DNA of 64,000 nucleotides from positions 2,976,001-3,040,000 of the forward strand of contig NZ_CP020880.1 in assembly GCF_002157855.1 (NCBI RefSeq). Reading direction: 5' to 3'. Of this stretch, positions 8,512 to 16,208 are shown one piece after another. Numbering within the stretch: position 1 is the stretch's first letter; each line of letters starts with the position of its first letter. Position numbers and translations under genes: made by a program. Below the pieces are notes generated by a model that saw only the letters and a list, made by a program, of their open reading frames with translations, searched no databases and was not told where the DNA came from. The DNA is from Sutcliffiella horikoshii. GTDB taxonomy: Bacteria; Bacillota; Bacilli; Bacillales; Bacillaceae_I.

Positions 8512-10287
8512 CTATTTGCTTGTAAGTTGTAAGAATTCTTCCACATCTTCAAGCGATTTTTTGACAGCCTTTTCCCAGAAGTCTCTTTGTGTCAAATCGA
8601 CACCCAAATGCTTCATCGCTAAATCTTCCACTGTCATGGAAGCTGTATCTTTCAATAGTGCAATGTATTTTTCTTCATAGTTCGTTCCTTCTTCTAATGC
8701 TTGGGAATAGATGCCCAATGAGAACAAATAACCAAACGTATAAGGGAAGTTATAAAAAGGAACTTGTGTGATAAAGAAGTGCATTTTGGATGCCCAGAAT
8801 GTTGGATCGTACTCCCCTAGTGCGTCGCAATATGCTTCTTTTTGCGCTTCTACCATAAGTTCGTTTAACTTTTCCACACTTACCAATCCGTTTTTGCGTT
8901 CGTCATAGAATCTTGTCTCGAAAAGGAAGCGAGCATGGATATTCATGTAGAATGCAACACTGCGTTGAATCTTGTCTTCTAGAAGAGAGATTTTTTCTTG
9001 CTCATCCTTCGCATATTTAACTGCAGCATCCGCTACAATCATTTCTGCAAACGTAGAAGCCGTCTCTGCCACATTACTTGCGTAAAAACGGTTCAAGGTT
9101 GGAACTCCGTGCATAGCATGCTGGTGGAAAGCGTGTCCCAATTCATGAGCCAAAGTGGAGACATTTGAAAGAGTACCAGAGTATGTCATGAAAATTCTTG
9201 ATTGACCGGATACTGGGAAACTTGTGCAGAATCCACCCGGTCGCTTTCCTGCTCTATCTTCTGCCTCAATCCAGCTGTCTTCGAATGATTTCTTTGTAAA
9301 TTCCGTAAGTTCTGGTCCGAACTTGGAGAACTGTTCAATGATGAACTCTGCTCCCTCTTGATAAGAAAGAATCGTCTCTTCTGAAGATAATGGCGCAGAA
9401 ACATCATACATATTCAATTTTTCAAGTCCTAAAAGCTCCGCCTTGCGTTCTAGGTACTTTTTCAATGTGCCTTTATGGTCGGTGATCACTTGCCACATCG
9501 TATCTAGCGTTTCTTGCTTCATTCTATTGTTCTCAAGCGGTTCCTTCAGCACAGAGTCCCAGCCTCTTTGTTCATATACCTGCAGGCGGAATCCTGCAAG
9601 ATGGTTTAAAGCAGCGGCGATTGTTTCTGCTTGGCCTTCCCACGCTTTTTTCCATGCATCCGAAACTTTCTTTCGAACACTGCGATCACCATTTGAAAAA
9701 CGATTATGTGCTTGGCCGACAGATAGCTCTTTCACTTCTCCATTTTCCTCAACCGGTATCTTAATAGTACCAACGATGGAGTTGTATAATTTCCCCCAAG
9801 CATGATAACCGTCTACAGCTAACGAAGTTACCAGCTTCTCTTGTGCTGCAGGTAGTTTGTCACTAGCTCTTCTTCTTCTCTCATTTAAAACATATTCTAA
9901 TGGTTGGAAGACTTCTCTTTGAATAAGACTTGCCCATGTCGCTCCATCCACTTCAACTAGCTTCTCATCCAATGCACCTAGCTGAACCTGTAACTTGGCA
10001 TGCAGTTGTGCTACTTTACCTTGAAGTTGTGAAGCAGCTTTGTCCTTAACGTCCTGTGCAAGCAAACAGCTGATGAATGCGGAAGCTTGTACTACTTTTT
10101 TAACGACATTTTCATAAGAAACCAAGATTTCCTCAAGATTATCAGTCGAGAATGATTCTATTTGCTTTTCAAACTTACCAAGTTCTGTGTGTATTTCTAT
10201 TAAATATGTATGGAATTCTTCTGAATTGCTTCCTCCTTGGAAAAATACATCTAAATCCCAAGTTTCACTGTATGTTTTTGTTGTCAC
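8512..10287 (-). CDS. pepF: M3 family oligoendopeptidase (PepF type)
   Basis: Cytosolic zinc metallopeptidase degrading short peptides. The zinc motif HELGH is at residues 381-385 (encoded at 9133-9147), with a downstream glutamate in the NVAETASTFAEM helix. The N-terminal helical half matches the oligoendopeptidase F layout, and total length (591) is typical. The start is GTG at 10287 behind AAGGGGG. A single gene with its own terminator; substrate range cannot be read from sequence. Confidence 0.9.
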   Translation of the reverse strand: MTTKTYSETWDLDVFFQGGSNSEEFHTYLIEIHTELGKFEKQIESFSTDNLEEILVSYENVVKKVVQASAFISCLLAQDVKDKAASQLQGKVAQLHAKLQVQLGALDEKLVEVDGATWASLIQREVFQPLEYVLNERRRRASDKLPAAQEKLVTSLAVDGYHAWGKLYNSIVGTIKIPVEENGEVKELSVGQAHNRFSNGDRSVRKKVSDAWKKAWEGQAETIAAALNHLAGFRLQVYEQRGWDSVLKEPLENNRMKQETLDTMWQVITDHKGTLKKYLERKAELLGLEKLNMYDVSAPLSSEETILSYQEGAEFIIEQFSKFGPELTEFTKKSFEDSWIEAEDRAGKRPGGFCTSFPVSGQSRIFMTYSGTLSNVSTLAHELGHAFHQHAMHGVPTLNRFYASNVAETASTFAEMIVADAAVKYAKDEQEKISLLEDKIQRSVAFYMNIHARFLFETRFYDERKNGLVSVEKLNELMVEAQKEAYCDALGEYDPTFWASKMHFFITQVPFYNFPYTFGYLFSLGIYSQALEEGTNYEEKYIALLKDTASMTVEDLAMKHLGVDLTQRDFWEKAVKKSLEDVEEFLQLTSK

Positions 10288-10408
10288 GTTGTAATTCCCC
10301 CTTTTAGCATTATGAATCTATTATATACGAAGAGTGTAAATATTTCTACAATTCCAAACTATTTGATTTACGTAATTTTCGCATCTCGAAATTTATTTGC
10401 CATCACTC

Positions 10409-10440
10409 AAAAAAAAAGCCTATGCCGATAGCATAAGCTT
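10409..10440 (-). terminator. Terminator after the 53-residue small protein gene
   Basis: On the minus strand AGCTTATGC pairs with GCATAGGCT (one wobble) and is followed by eight T. The left end of the stem overlaps the stop codon at 10439-10441. Confidence 0.8.
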
Positions 10441-10600
10441 ATCTGTATAAGTGGTTTTTGCAATAATAAGCGCCGCCAATAAGCAACAAGATAAACAAAA
10501 TTACTAGAAGCCCATATAACCATCCACCATAATATCCAGGTCCATATGGCCCAGGATAAGGAGGAGGACAACACCCAAAACCTCCAGGGTACCCGTACAT
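10439..10600 (-). CDS. Small Gly/Pro/Tyr-rich membrane protein, YjcZ-like
   Basis: A 53-residue protein. Its first half is rich in Gly, Pro, Tyr and Cys (MYGYPGGFGCCPPPYPGPYG), followed by one strongly hydrophobic segment (WLYGLLVILFILLLIGGAYY) and a short basic tail. This layout recalls the YjcZ/sporulation small-protein families of bacilli, but no exact family is assigned. An AAGGGGG box precedes the ATG. Upstream, CATATGGTA fits a sigma-K -10 pattern, though no matching -35 was found. Likely expressed in the mother cell during sporulation; that is inference. Confidence 0.75.
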   Translation of the reverse strand: MYGYPGGFGCCPPPYPGPYGPGYYGGWLYGLLVILFILLLIGGAYYCKNHLYR

Positions 10601-10743
10601 ACCAACAACCCCCTTCTCAAACTAGGTATCTACACTACTACCATATGCACATCCCACAAAAGAGACAGGGCAAACGCGGAGAAAACCCCAATTAATTTCG
10701 GGAAAGTTCATTATATTTTTGTTACAGGAAGATTAAAATTCTG

Positions 10744-10764
10744 TGTGGGGGTCAGACCCCCACA
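10744..10764. other. Perfect GC-rich hairpin
   Basis: TGTGGGGGTC (10744-10753) and GACCCCCACA (10755-10764) form a ten-pair stem with a one-base centre. It lies between the small membrane protein and the sigK terminator. A role as a second terminator or a dispersed short palindrome is possible; no T-run directly follows. Confidence 0.5.
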
Positions 10765-10786
10765 GGATTTTCCCCCTTCACGTCGA

Positions 10787-10818
10787 AACCCCCTGGCAGG
10801 TTTGTTAGCCAAGGGGTT
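10787..10818 (-). terminator. sigK terminator
   Basis: AACCCCCTGGC (10787-10797) pairs with GCCAAGGGGTT (10808-10818) with one internal mismatch, nine bases beyond the sigK stop codon. The trailing T-run is short (TTT). Confidence 0.6.
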
Positions 10819-10826
10819 CGTTTGTT

Positions 10827-11540
10827 TTATTGTTTTTTCTTTTCCTTTTCGGCTCGGTAGAATTCGTGGAACATTTTCATGAGGGCACGCTTTTCGATCC
10901 GTGATACATAGCTTCTGGAAATGCCTAGTTCTTTTGCTATTTCACGTTGCGTTTTTTCATCTTTAAGATCAAGTCCAAATCGGCCGACAATGACCTCTCG
11001 TTCCCTTTCATCCAGCACATCAATGTATACCTTTATCTTTTCCAATTCCATATTTAGCTGGATGGTATCGATGACATCCTCAGATTCGGATTTAAGCACA
11101 TCTATTAAACTGATTTCGTTCCCTTCCTTATCTTGACCAATGGGATCGTGTAAAGAAACATCTTTTTTTGTTTTCTTAAGCGCCCTTAAATGCATCAGTA
11201 TTTCATTCTCAATACAACGAGCAGCATAGGTTGCTAGCTTCGTCCCCTTTCCGGAGTGGAAGCTTTCAATCGCTTTTATCAACCCAATCGTCCCGATCGA
11301 AATCAGATCTTCTGAATCTTCTCCTGTATTCTCGAACTTTTTCACAATATGCGCCACAAGTCTCAGGTTATGCTCAATAAGTAGATTCCTTGCCTCTTCA
11401 TTCCCTTCTGCCATCAATTTCAGGTATTTCGCTTCATCCCCTGATGACAATGGTTGTGGAAATGCATTGTTCTTGACGTAAGAAACTAGGAAAACAAGTT
11501 CTTTGATTAAGTATCCTACCGATGCTAATATGCTTGACAC
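10827..11540 (-). CDS. sigK: RNA polymerase sporulation sigma factor SigK (continuous gene)
   Basis: Late mother-cell sigma factor. The pro-sequence [20 protein letters not shown] is followed by [11 protein letters not shown], where pro-sigma-K is processed in related bacilli. Region 2 ([31 protein letters not shown]) and region 4 ([31 protein letters not shown]) are intact. The GTG at 11540 with GGAGG seven bases upstream is chosen; a longer frame opening at 11621 lacks a site. Unlike B. subtilis 168, no prophage-like insertion splits the gene. Confidence 0.95.
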   Translation of the reverse strand: MSSILASVGYLIKELVFLVSYVKNNAFPQPLSSGDEAKYLKLMAEGNEEARNLLIEHNLRLVAHIVKKFENTGEDSEDLISIGTIGLIKAIESFHSGKGTKLATYAARCIENEILMHLRALKKTKKDVSLHDPIGQDKEGNEISLIDVLKSESEDVIDTIQLNMELEKIKVYIDVLDEREREVIVGRFGLDLKDEKTQREIAKELGISRSYVSRIEKRALMKMFHEFYRAEKEKKKQ

Positions 11541-11741
11541 ACTTTCACCTCCATAGAAATGCTTAGGCAAGAGCCTAGTAATAATTCTTATGTAGGAAAA
11601 GGCATTCATGTGCAAGTACACTTCAAAATTAATCCAAATAAAAATGTCATATCAACTCGTCATCAAAATGTTATATTTATGTTACAATTCTGACGATTAA
11701 TGGTACAATTTCATTTAGAAGAACAAATGTTCAATAAATAG

Positions 11742-11774
11742 AAAAAAGACCTCCCCAGTAATTAGGGAGATCTT
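11742..11774 (-). terminator. Terminator after the 78-residue protein gene
   Basis: On the minus strand AAGATCTCCC pairs with GGGGAGGTCTT, followed by six T. The stop codon of the 78-residue gene lies at the stem base. Confidence 0.8.
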
Positions 11775-12009
11775 AATACTTAATATAAGGATACTTTTTC
11801 AACTTGGAAGGTATAGTACCTTTGCCGACTTTCACCACACTGTACTCTTGAAACAATGTTTCAAACCACCTAGAAACTTCTGCATATGTTTTATTCTTGT
11901 AATCTACAAGCTGGGCAACACGGTAACGCCTACGCGCCTTTTGCTCACGATCAACAACGATAAACCAAAAGCATGTAAGCTCAAAAGTGTTTGTACTAGC
12001 AGCTGACAT
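11773..12009 (-). CDS. Uncharacterised 78-residue basic protein downstream of the peptide precursors
   Basis: Not recognised. The protein begins MSAASTNTFELTCFWFIVVD, has a basic centre (REQKARRRYRVAQ), a WFETLF segment and a KKYPYIKY tail. It has no signal peptide or clear membrane helix. AAGGAAGG precedes the ATG. No obvious terminator separates it from the tandem-repeat precursor 54 bases upstream, so it may be the last gene of that transcription unit, ending at the terminator 11742-11774. A role as effector or immunity factor of the peptide system is speculative. Confidence 0.65.
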   Translation of the reverse strand: MSAASTNTFELTCFWFIVVDREQKARRRYRVAQLVDYKNKTYAEVSRWFETLFQEYSVVKVGKGTIPSKLKKYPYIKY

Positions 12010-12063
12010 GGTATCAACCTTCCTTTTTATATTAGGATGTATTACTCATTAAATTATTTAGAC

Positions 12064-12327
12064 TCACATATGAATAGGTGGCAGTTCCTTCATGTGAATA
12101 GAAGGTAATTCAGCTGTCAACTCTTTCATATGAATTGGTGGTAGTTCCATGTGAATGGGCGGTAGCTCGCTCATATGAATTGGTGGCAATTCCATATGAA
12201 TCGGTGGTAATTCACTCATATGAATTGGTGGTAGCTCTTTAGCATTAGAATTTTCTGCATGAGATACTGCACTTGCTCCTAGGCTAACTACAGAGAATGC
12301 TAATAAGGAAATAAAATACTTTTTCAT
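12064..12327 (-). CDS. Secreted tandem-repeat peptide precursor, likely multi-unit PapR-like pheromone
   Basis: An 87-residue protein. It opens with a Sec signal peptide (MKKYFISLLAFSVVSLGASA, likely cut after VSHA), has a short linker ENSNAK and then, to the stop codon, seven units of ELPPIHM (one ELPSIHM), separated by nothing, S, K or KELTA. Leucine is coded by CTA, TTA, TTG and CTG in different units, so the repeat is kept at protein level. GAGG lies exactly eight bases before the ATG at 12327. The divergent PlcR-like gene and the E-L-P core resembling PapR (ADLPFEF type) suggest a signalling peptide precursor. Processing and activity are inferred. Confidence 0.85.
   Translation of the reverse strand: MKKYFISLLAFSVVSLGASAVSHAENSNAKELPPIHMSELPPIHMELPPIHMSELPPIHMELPPIHMKELTAELPSIHMKELPPIHM
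12067..12237 (-). repeat. Seven-unit coding tandem repeat
   Basis: Codons for ELP[P/S]IHM repeat seven times with period 21 or 24 bases. The sixth unit is preceded by KELTA and carries Ser for the second Pro. Third-position differences among units exclude a very recent slippage product. Confidence 0.9.
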
Positions 12328-12419
12328 CTTCATTACCTCTTTCTAATTTTATTTAATTAGATTACTAATAAAGTTACTCTTACAAAAGACTGACAATATA
12401 TTAACATCAAAGCCTAAAA

Positions 12420-12542
12420 TTAATGTATTGATGGTAATTCATTTGTTTTTACATCATCCAAAGTGGTTACATGAGAAGATACTGTATTAGCTCCGAATAA
12501 AGTGATAGTAACGACTAAAAATGTGATAATAAATCTTTTCAT
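12420..12542 (-). CDS. Second, single-unit PapR-like peptide precursor
   Basis: A 40-residue secreted peptide gene. A hydrophobic signal sequence (MKRFIITFLVVTITLFGANT) is followed by VSSHVTTLDDVKT and the terminal residues NELPSIH. The last six residues equal one repeat unit of the adjacent 87-residue precursor without its Met, and the size matches PapR precursors. The leader GAAAGAGGT and the eight-base spacing from GAGG to ATG are shared by both genes, suggesting duplication. Two extra in-frame ATG codons precede the chosen start. It lies upstream of the larger precursor on the same strand. Confidence 0.82.
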   Translation of the reverse strand: MKRFIITFLVVTITLFGANTVSSHVTTLDDVKTNELPSIH

Positions 12543-12588
12543 CATCATAACCTCTTTCTATTATTTTTTCTGTTATTATCAAACTATG

Positions 12589-12598
12589 CTTATATAAG
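12589..12598. promoter_or_regulatory. Palindrome upstream of the peptide genes, candidate regulator site
   Basis: CTTATATAAG is a perfect 10-bp palindrome, 41 bases from the 5' edge of the second precursor's first ATG and about 144 bases before the divergent regulator. It lies roughly one -35 distance upstream of GATAAT on the minus strand, which has no good -35 hexamer, as expected for an activated promoter. It does not match the B. cereus PlcR box well. Confidence 0.35.
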
Positions 12599-12741
12599 TA
12601 TTTTACACTATTAAAAAAAAACAGTATTTCCTCAATATTTAAGGTTTACTGTAAGAAAGACACGTTTTCCTTCTGTTTTCTACGTATTTTAATTCAAATT
12701 ATAACTCTAGGAATATTTTATTAGATAGGATGTGATATATT

Positions 12742-13629
12742 GTGGATTTTTCTTTAATCGGAAAAGAGATAAAAATCCTACGATCTGCACTAAACTTATC
12801 ACAGGCGGAGCTGAGTGAAGGGATTTGTACACAATCACAAATCAGTAAAATTGAAAAAGGAGAGGTATTTCCTCTTGCTAACACTTTATATTATATAGCA
12901 GAAAGACTAGGTGTGGATATAAATTATTTTTATGACTTAGCAACTAACCCCCAACTATCCTATATTGAAGAGGTCTTTACACAAGTAAGAGAGTTGTTAC
13001 ATCGTAATGAGTACGAGGAAGTTTTTAATATTGTTGAAAATGAAAAGAAAAATCCTTTGTTTATAAATAATCGCAAGAATAAGCAATTTCTCCTATGGAC
13101 TGAAGGTATATGCATCTACCATCTTAAACGAAATAAACGAGATGCCTTAAAACTTTTACAAACTGCTCTTGAATTAACTAAAATGACCTCTAAACTGATG
13201 GGAGAAAGAGAAATAGAAATACTTAATAGCATTGCTATTATTCATTTTGAAACTAAAGCATATGAAGATGCTTTAGAAATTTACAACTATGCAATAAAAA
13301 ATTACATGAAAATCCCATATCATCAGGACCCCACTATTAAGATAAAAATTTTGTATAACAAATCTAAAACTCTCACCAGGTTAAATATGTTAGAAGAATC
13401 TACTCAAGCATGTAAAGAAGCAATAAAGTGGTGTGTTAAACATAATAGTATGTTTGCTCTTGGCAGCCTTTACTATCATATAGGCTACAATTACAGCCTA
13501 TTGCACAGTCACGACATAGCCATCGAATATTACAATAAATCCATTCAAATCTTCATGATTCAAGAGAACAAGGTTTTCGTTAAGCATATTAAAGAAAAAA
13601 TAGATGAACTTTCTGTCTTACTTGACTAA
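12742..13629 (+). CDS. PlcR-type HTH-TPR quorum-sensing regulator
   Basis: A 295-residue cytosolic transcription factor of the RRNPP group. An N-terminal XRE helix-turn-helix (about 6-60: IGKEIKILRSALNLSQAELS, QSQISKIEKGEVFP) is followed by helical TPR-like repeats that would bind an imported peptide. Alignment from memory with B. cereus PlcR shows shared stretches such as ELSE-IC-QS, and NSM-ALG-LYY-G in the last repeats; length is close to PlcR (285). The GTG start has AGGATGTGA six bases upstream. It is divergent from two peptide precursor genes, the classic layout for a receptor-pheromone pair. Target genes are unknown. Confidence 0.88.
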   Translation: MDFSLIGKEIKILRSALNLSQAELSEGICTQSQISKIEKGEVFPLANTLYYIAERLGVDINYFYDLATNPQLSYIEEVFTQVRELLHRNEYEEVFNIVENEKKNPLFINNRKNKQFLLWTEGICIYHLKRNKRDALKLLQTALELTKMTSKLMGEREIEILNSIAIIHFETKAYEDALEIYNYAIKNYMKIPYHQDPTIKIKILYNKSKTLTRLNMLEESTQACKEAIKWCVKHNSMFALGSLYYHIGYNYSLLHSHDIAIEYYNKSIQIFMIQENKVFVKHIKEKIDELSVLLD

Positions 13630-13631
13630 CA

Positions 13632-13661
13632 AAAAAACTAGGCCTCGCAGCCTAGTTTTTT
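13632..13661. terminator. Bidirectional terminator between the regulator and opuFB
   Basis: AAAAAACTAGGC (13632-13643) pairs perfectly with GCCTAGTTTTTT (13650-13661). It serves both converging genes. Confidence 0.9.
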
Positions 13662-13666
13662 CGTGT

Positions 13667-15190
13667 CTATTCCCCCAACAACCCTTTCTTCTCCAAAAAG
13701 TCCTTGGCCACTTCATATGTGGTCTTTCCTTCAACGGTTACCTGATAGTTCATGTCACGCATTTCGTCATCATTTATTAGGTTTTCCAATTGATTTAGGA
13801 TTTCTTCTAGTTCTGGATGCTCATCAAGGGTTTCTTTTCTGAGCAATGCCGCTCCTTGATATGGAGGGAAAAGGTTTTTGTCATCTTCCAACACTCGTAA
13901 ATCAAATTGTTTGATTTCTGCATCTGTGGAGTAGGCGTCCACTAGGTTTACATCTCCATTTTCCACTGCCTGATAGCGCAGTTTGGCCTGCATGGTAGTC
14001 AGGTTAGGGAACGTGATGCCGTACACTTCTTGAATGCCTAGATATCCGTCTTGACGATCGGAGAACTCTAGGGTGAATCCTGCCTTTATTTCATTTTTGG
14101 CACCATTCAGATCAGATATCGTATTAATTTCATTTTGTTCAGCAAAATCTTCCGGGATTGCCAGGGCATATGTATTGTTAAAGCCCATAGGCTGTAGGAA
14201 CACAAGCTCATCCTGTTCCATCAGGCCTTTTTTCGCCTGTTCAAATACTTCCTCATCATCAATGCTGACAGGTTCTTCTTCCAGTAAGGTGACAATGGCA
14301 GTTCCCGAATACTCCGGATAGATGTCGATGTCTTTATTTTTCAGGGCTCGGTACACAAAGCTCGTGTTTCCAAGCGATGGACGTAATTCAACTTTCAAAT
14401 CCGTTTCTTCTTCGATCAAGAGTTTATACATGTTAATGATAATGTCAGGCTCTGCACCTATTTTCCCACTGATAACAAGATCCGCTTCTGTTGCTTTCAT
14501 CACCGCAAAAGGAGATAGGAAAAGAAGAACCACAACAATCCCAATGATAAGGGCTTTTTTGCCAGATCCTTTTCTAGCTGCCGTTTCAATCATACGTAAA
14601 ATGATATCAAATAAAATGGCAAGAAGTGCTGCAGGAATTGCTCCTAGCAAAATTAATGCATTGTCGTTTCGGTCAATCCCTAGAAGAATGAGGCTACCTA
14701 ATCCTCCTGCTCCAATTAAAGCCACAATGGTTGCGGTACCGATAATCAATACCATCGCTGTTCTTATACCAGCCATGATAACCGGCAACGCAAGCGGGAG
14801 TTCCACTCGAAATAATCTTTTCATCGAAGTCATTCCCATTGCTTTCGCCGCTTCACGCAAGGATGGATCTACTTCTTTTATTCCTGTATAGGTATTTCTT
14901 AATATTGGAAGTAAAGCATAAAGAAATAGTGCAATGACAGCCGGAACGAATCCAATTCCTACAAGAGGAATTAACAGTCCAAGTAATGCAAGGGATGGAA
15001 TGGTCTGCATGACAGCCGTTATTCCAATTATCGGCTCAGCAATTCGTTCTTTTCTCGTTAATAGCACGCCAAGTGGAACAGATATAAAGACTGCTATCGC
15101 CAGTGCAATGACCGAGATTTGTATATGTTCTAATAGCGCTGTCCAAAGTTGATCGCCTCGGGCTGCATATAGTTCTTGAAGGAATGTCAT
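13667..15190 (-). CDS. opuFB: Compatible-solute ABC transporter, permease fused to substrate-binding domain (OpuFB type)
   Basis: A 507-residue membrane protein. The first ~215 residues are a six-helix betaine/choline-type permease with the EAA-like loop EAAKAMGMTSMKRLFRVELP. The remainder, after one more membrane segment, is an extracytoplasmic OpuCC/ProX-like binding domain (YPEYSGTA, VNLVDAYSTDAE). This permease-binding fusion matches OpuF-type osmoprotectant importers. The ATG overlaps the ATPase stop codon by one base. Substrate (glycine betaine or relatives) is inferred from family. Confidence 0.85.
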   Translation of the reverse strand: MTFLQELYAARGDQLWTALLEHIQISVIALAIAVFISVPLGVLLTRKERIAEPIIGITAVMQTIPSLALLGLLIPLVGIGFVPAVIALFLYALLPILRNTYTGIKEVDPSLREAAKAMGMTSMKRLFRVELPLALPVIMAGIRTAMVLIIGTATIVALIGAGGLGSLILLGIDRNDNALILLGAIPAALLAILFDIILRMIETAARKGSGKKALIIGIVVVLLFLSPFAVMKATEADLVISGKIGAEPDIIINMYKLLIEEETDLKVELRPSLGNTSFVYRALKNKDIDIYPEYSGTAIVTLLEEEPVSIDDEEVFEQAKKGLMEQDELVFLQPMGFNNTYALAIPEDFAEQNEINTISDLNGAKNEIKAGFTLEFSDRQDGYLGIQEVYGITFPNLTTMQAKLRYQAVENGDVNLVDAYSTDAEIKQFDLRVLEDDKNLFPPYQGAALLRKETLDEHPELEEILNQLENLINDDEMRDMNYQVTVEGKTTYEVAKDFLEKKGLLGE

Positions 15191-16143
15191 TATGCAAGCC
15201 TCCCTTCTACACTTTGCTCATGAAGGAAGTGAAGGACATCTTTTCGAGATAGGACGCCCAAAGGTTCATTAGCTTGCATGACGGTAACGGCCTCTTCTTC
15301 GGCCAAGATTGCAAGAAGTTCACCAATCGTCAAGTTACTGTCCACTTCTCGGAAAGGCGTAACAGGAGAATTCATTGTTAAATCCTCTAATAATTCTTCA
15401 ATGGTTTTTTGAAGAATGCTGCGTCTATTACCTATAAAACTCTTCACAAAATCGTTCTTTGGGTTATTTACAAACTCTTCCGGGGTTCCTACTTGTACTG
15501 CCTCCCCATCTTTCATTAAACAAATTCGGTCGCCAAGCGTTAAGGCTTCGTTCATATCATGTGTAACAAACACGATCGTTTTTTGGATTTTCTTTTTTAA
15601 GCTCAGGAAATCTTGTTGCAACTGTTCCCTACTAATCGGATCAAGTGCACTAAATGGCTCGTCCATAAGGATGATAGGAGGATTGGCAGCTAGAGCTCTA
15701 GCTACTCCCACTCTTTGTTGTTGGCCTCCCGATAATTCAGATGGCTTTCGTTTTTTATACGTAGACGGTTCTAAACCAACAAGATCGAGCAATTCGTCCA
15801 CTCTTTTGGAGATGTCTCCTTTTTTCCAGGATTTAAGCTCTGGGACGATGGATATGTTCTCTTCAATGGTCATATGTGGAAAAAGAGCTATTTGTTGAAG
15901 AACATAGCCAATATTCCAGCGAAGTTCGTGGATATTATGGTCTGAGATACTCTTTCCATCAATGAGGATATCCCCATTTGTTACATTATGTAATCGATTG
16001 ATCATTTTTAATGTAGTTGTTTTTCCGCATCCACTTGGTCCTATCAGAACAAAGAATTCTCCTTCTTTTATTTCCAAATTAAAGGATTGGACGGCGGTCG
16101 TTCCGTCTTCATATGTTTTTGTTACATCTTGAAAGGTTATCAA
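15190..16143 (-). CDS. opuFA: Compatible-solute ABC transporter ATPase (OpuFA type)
   Basis: ATP-binding subunit for the fused permease downstream. Walker A GPSGCGKTT, signature LSGGQQQRVGVARAL, Walker B IILMDEPFSALD and the H-loop FVTHDMNEAL are intact. The C-terminus carries a CBS-like segment (TVMQANEPLGVLSRKDV) common in osmoregulated importers. The chosen TTG at 16143 has GGGAG about ten bases upstream; an ATG six codons earlier (16161) is an alternative with a poor site. A sigma-B-type promoter lies upstream at 16209-16234. Confidence 0.88.
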   Translation of the reverse strand: MITFQDVTKTYEDGTTAVQSFNLEIKEGEFFVLIGPSGCGKTTTLKMINRLHNVTNGDILIDGKSISDHNIHELRWNIGYVLQQIALFPHMTIEENISIVPELKSWKKGDISKRVDELLDLVGLEPSTYKKRKPSELSGGQQQRVGVARALAANPPIILMDEPFSALDPISREQLQQDFLSLKKKIQKTIVFVTHDMNEALTLGDRICLMKDGEAVQVGTPEEFVNNPKNDFVKSFIGNRRSILQKTIEELLEDLTMNSPVTPFREVDSNLTIGELLAILAEEEAVTVMQANEPLGVLSRKDVLHFLHEQSVEGRLA

Positions 16144-16208
16144 AACCTTCTCACTCCCCATACAATTAATTATTTCTCTACAGTATTTCCTAAAAGCACA
16201 AACTATAA

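Noticed and set aside
12393-12745. ATATATTGT shared upstream of the repeat precursor and at the regulator start
   Set aside because: A nine-base AT-rich match in AT-rich DNA is easily due to chance, and its orientation and spacing are not consistent.
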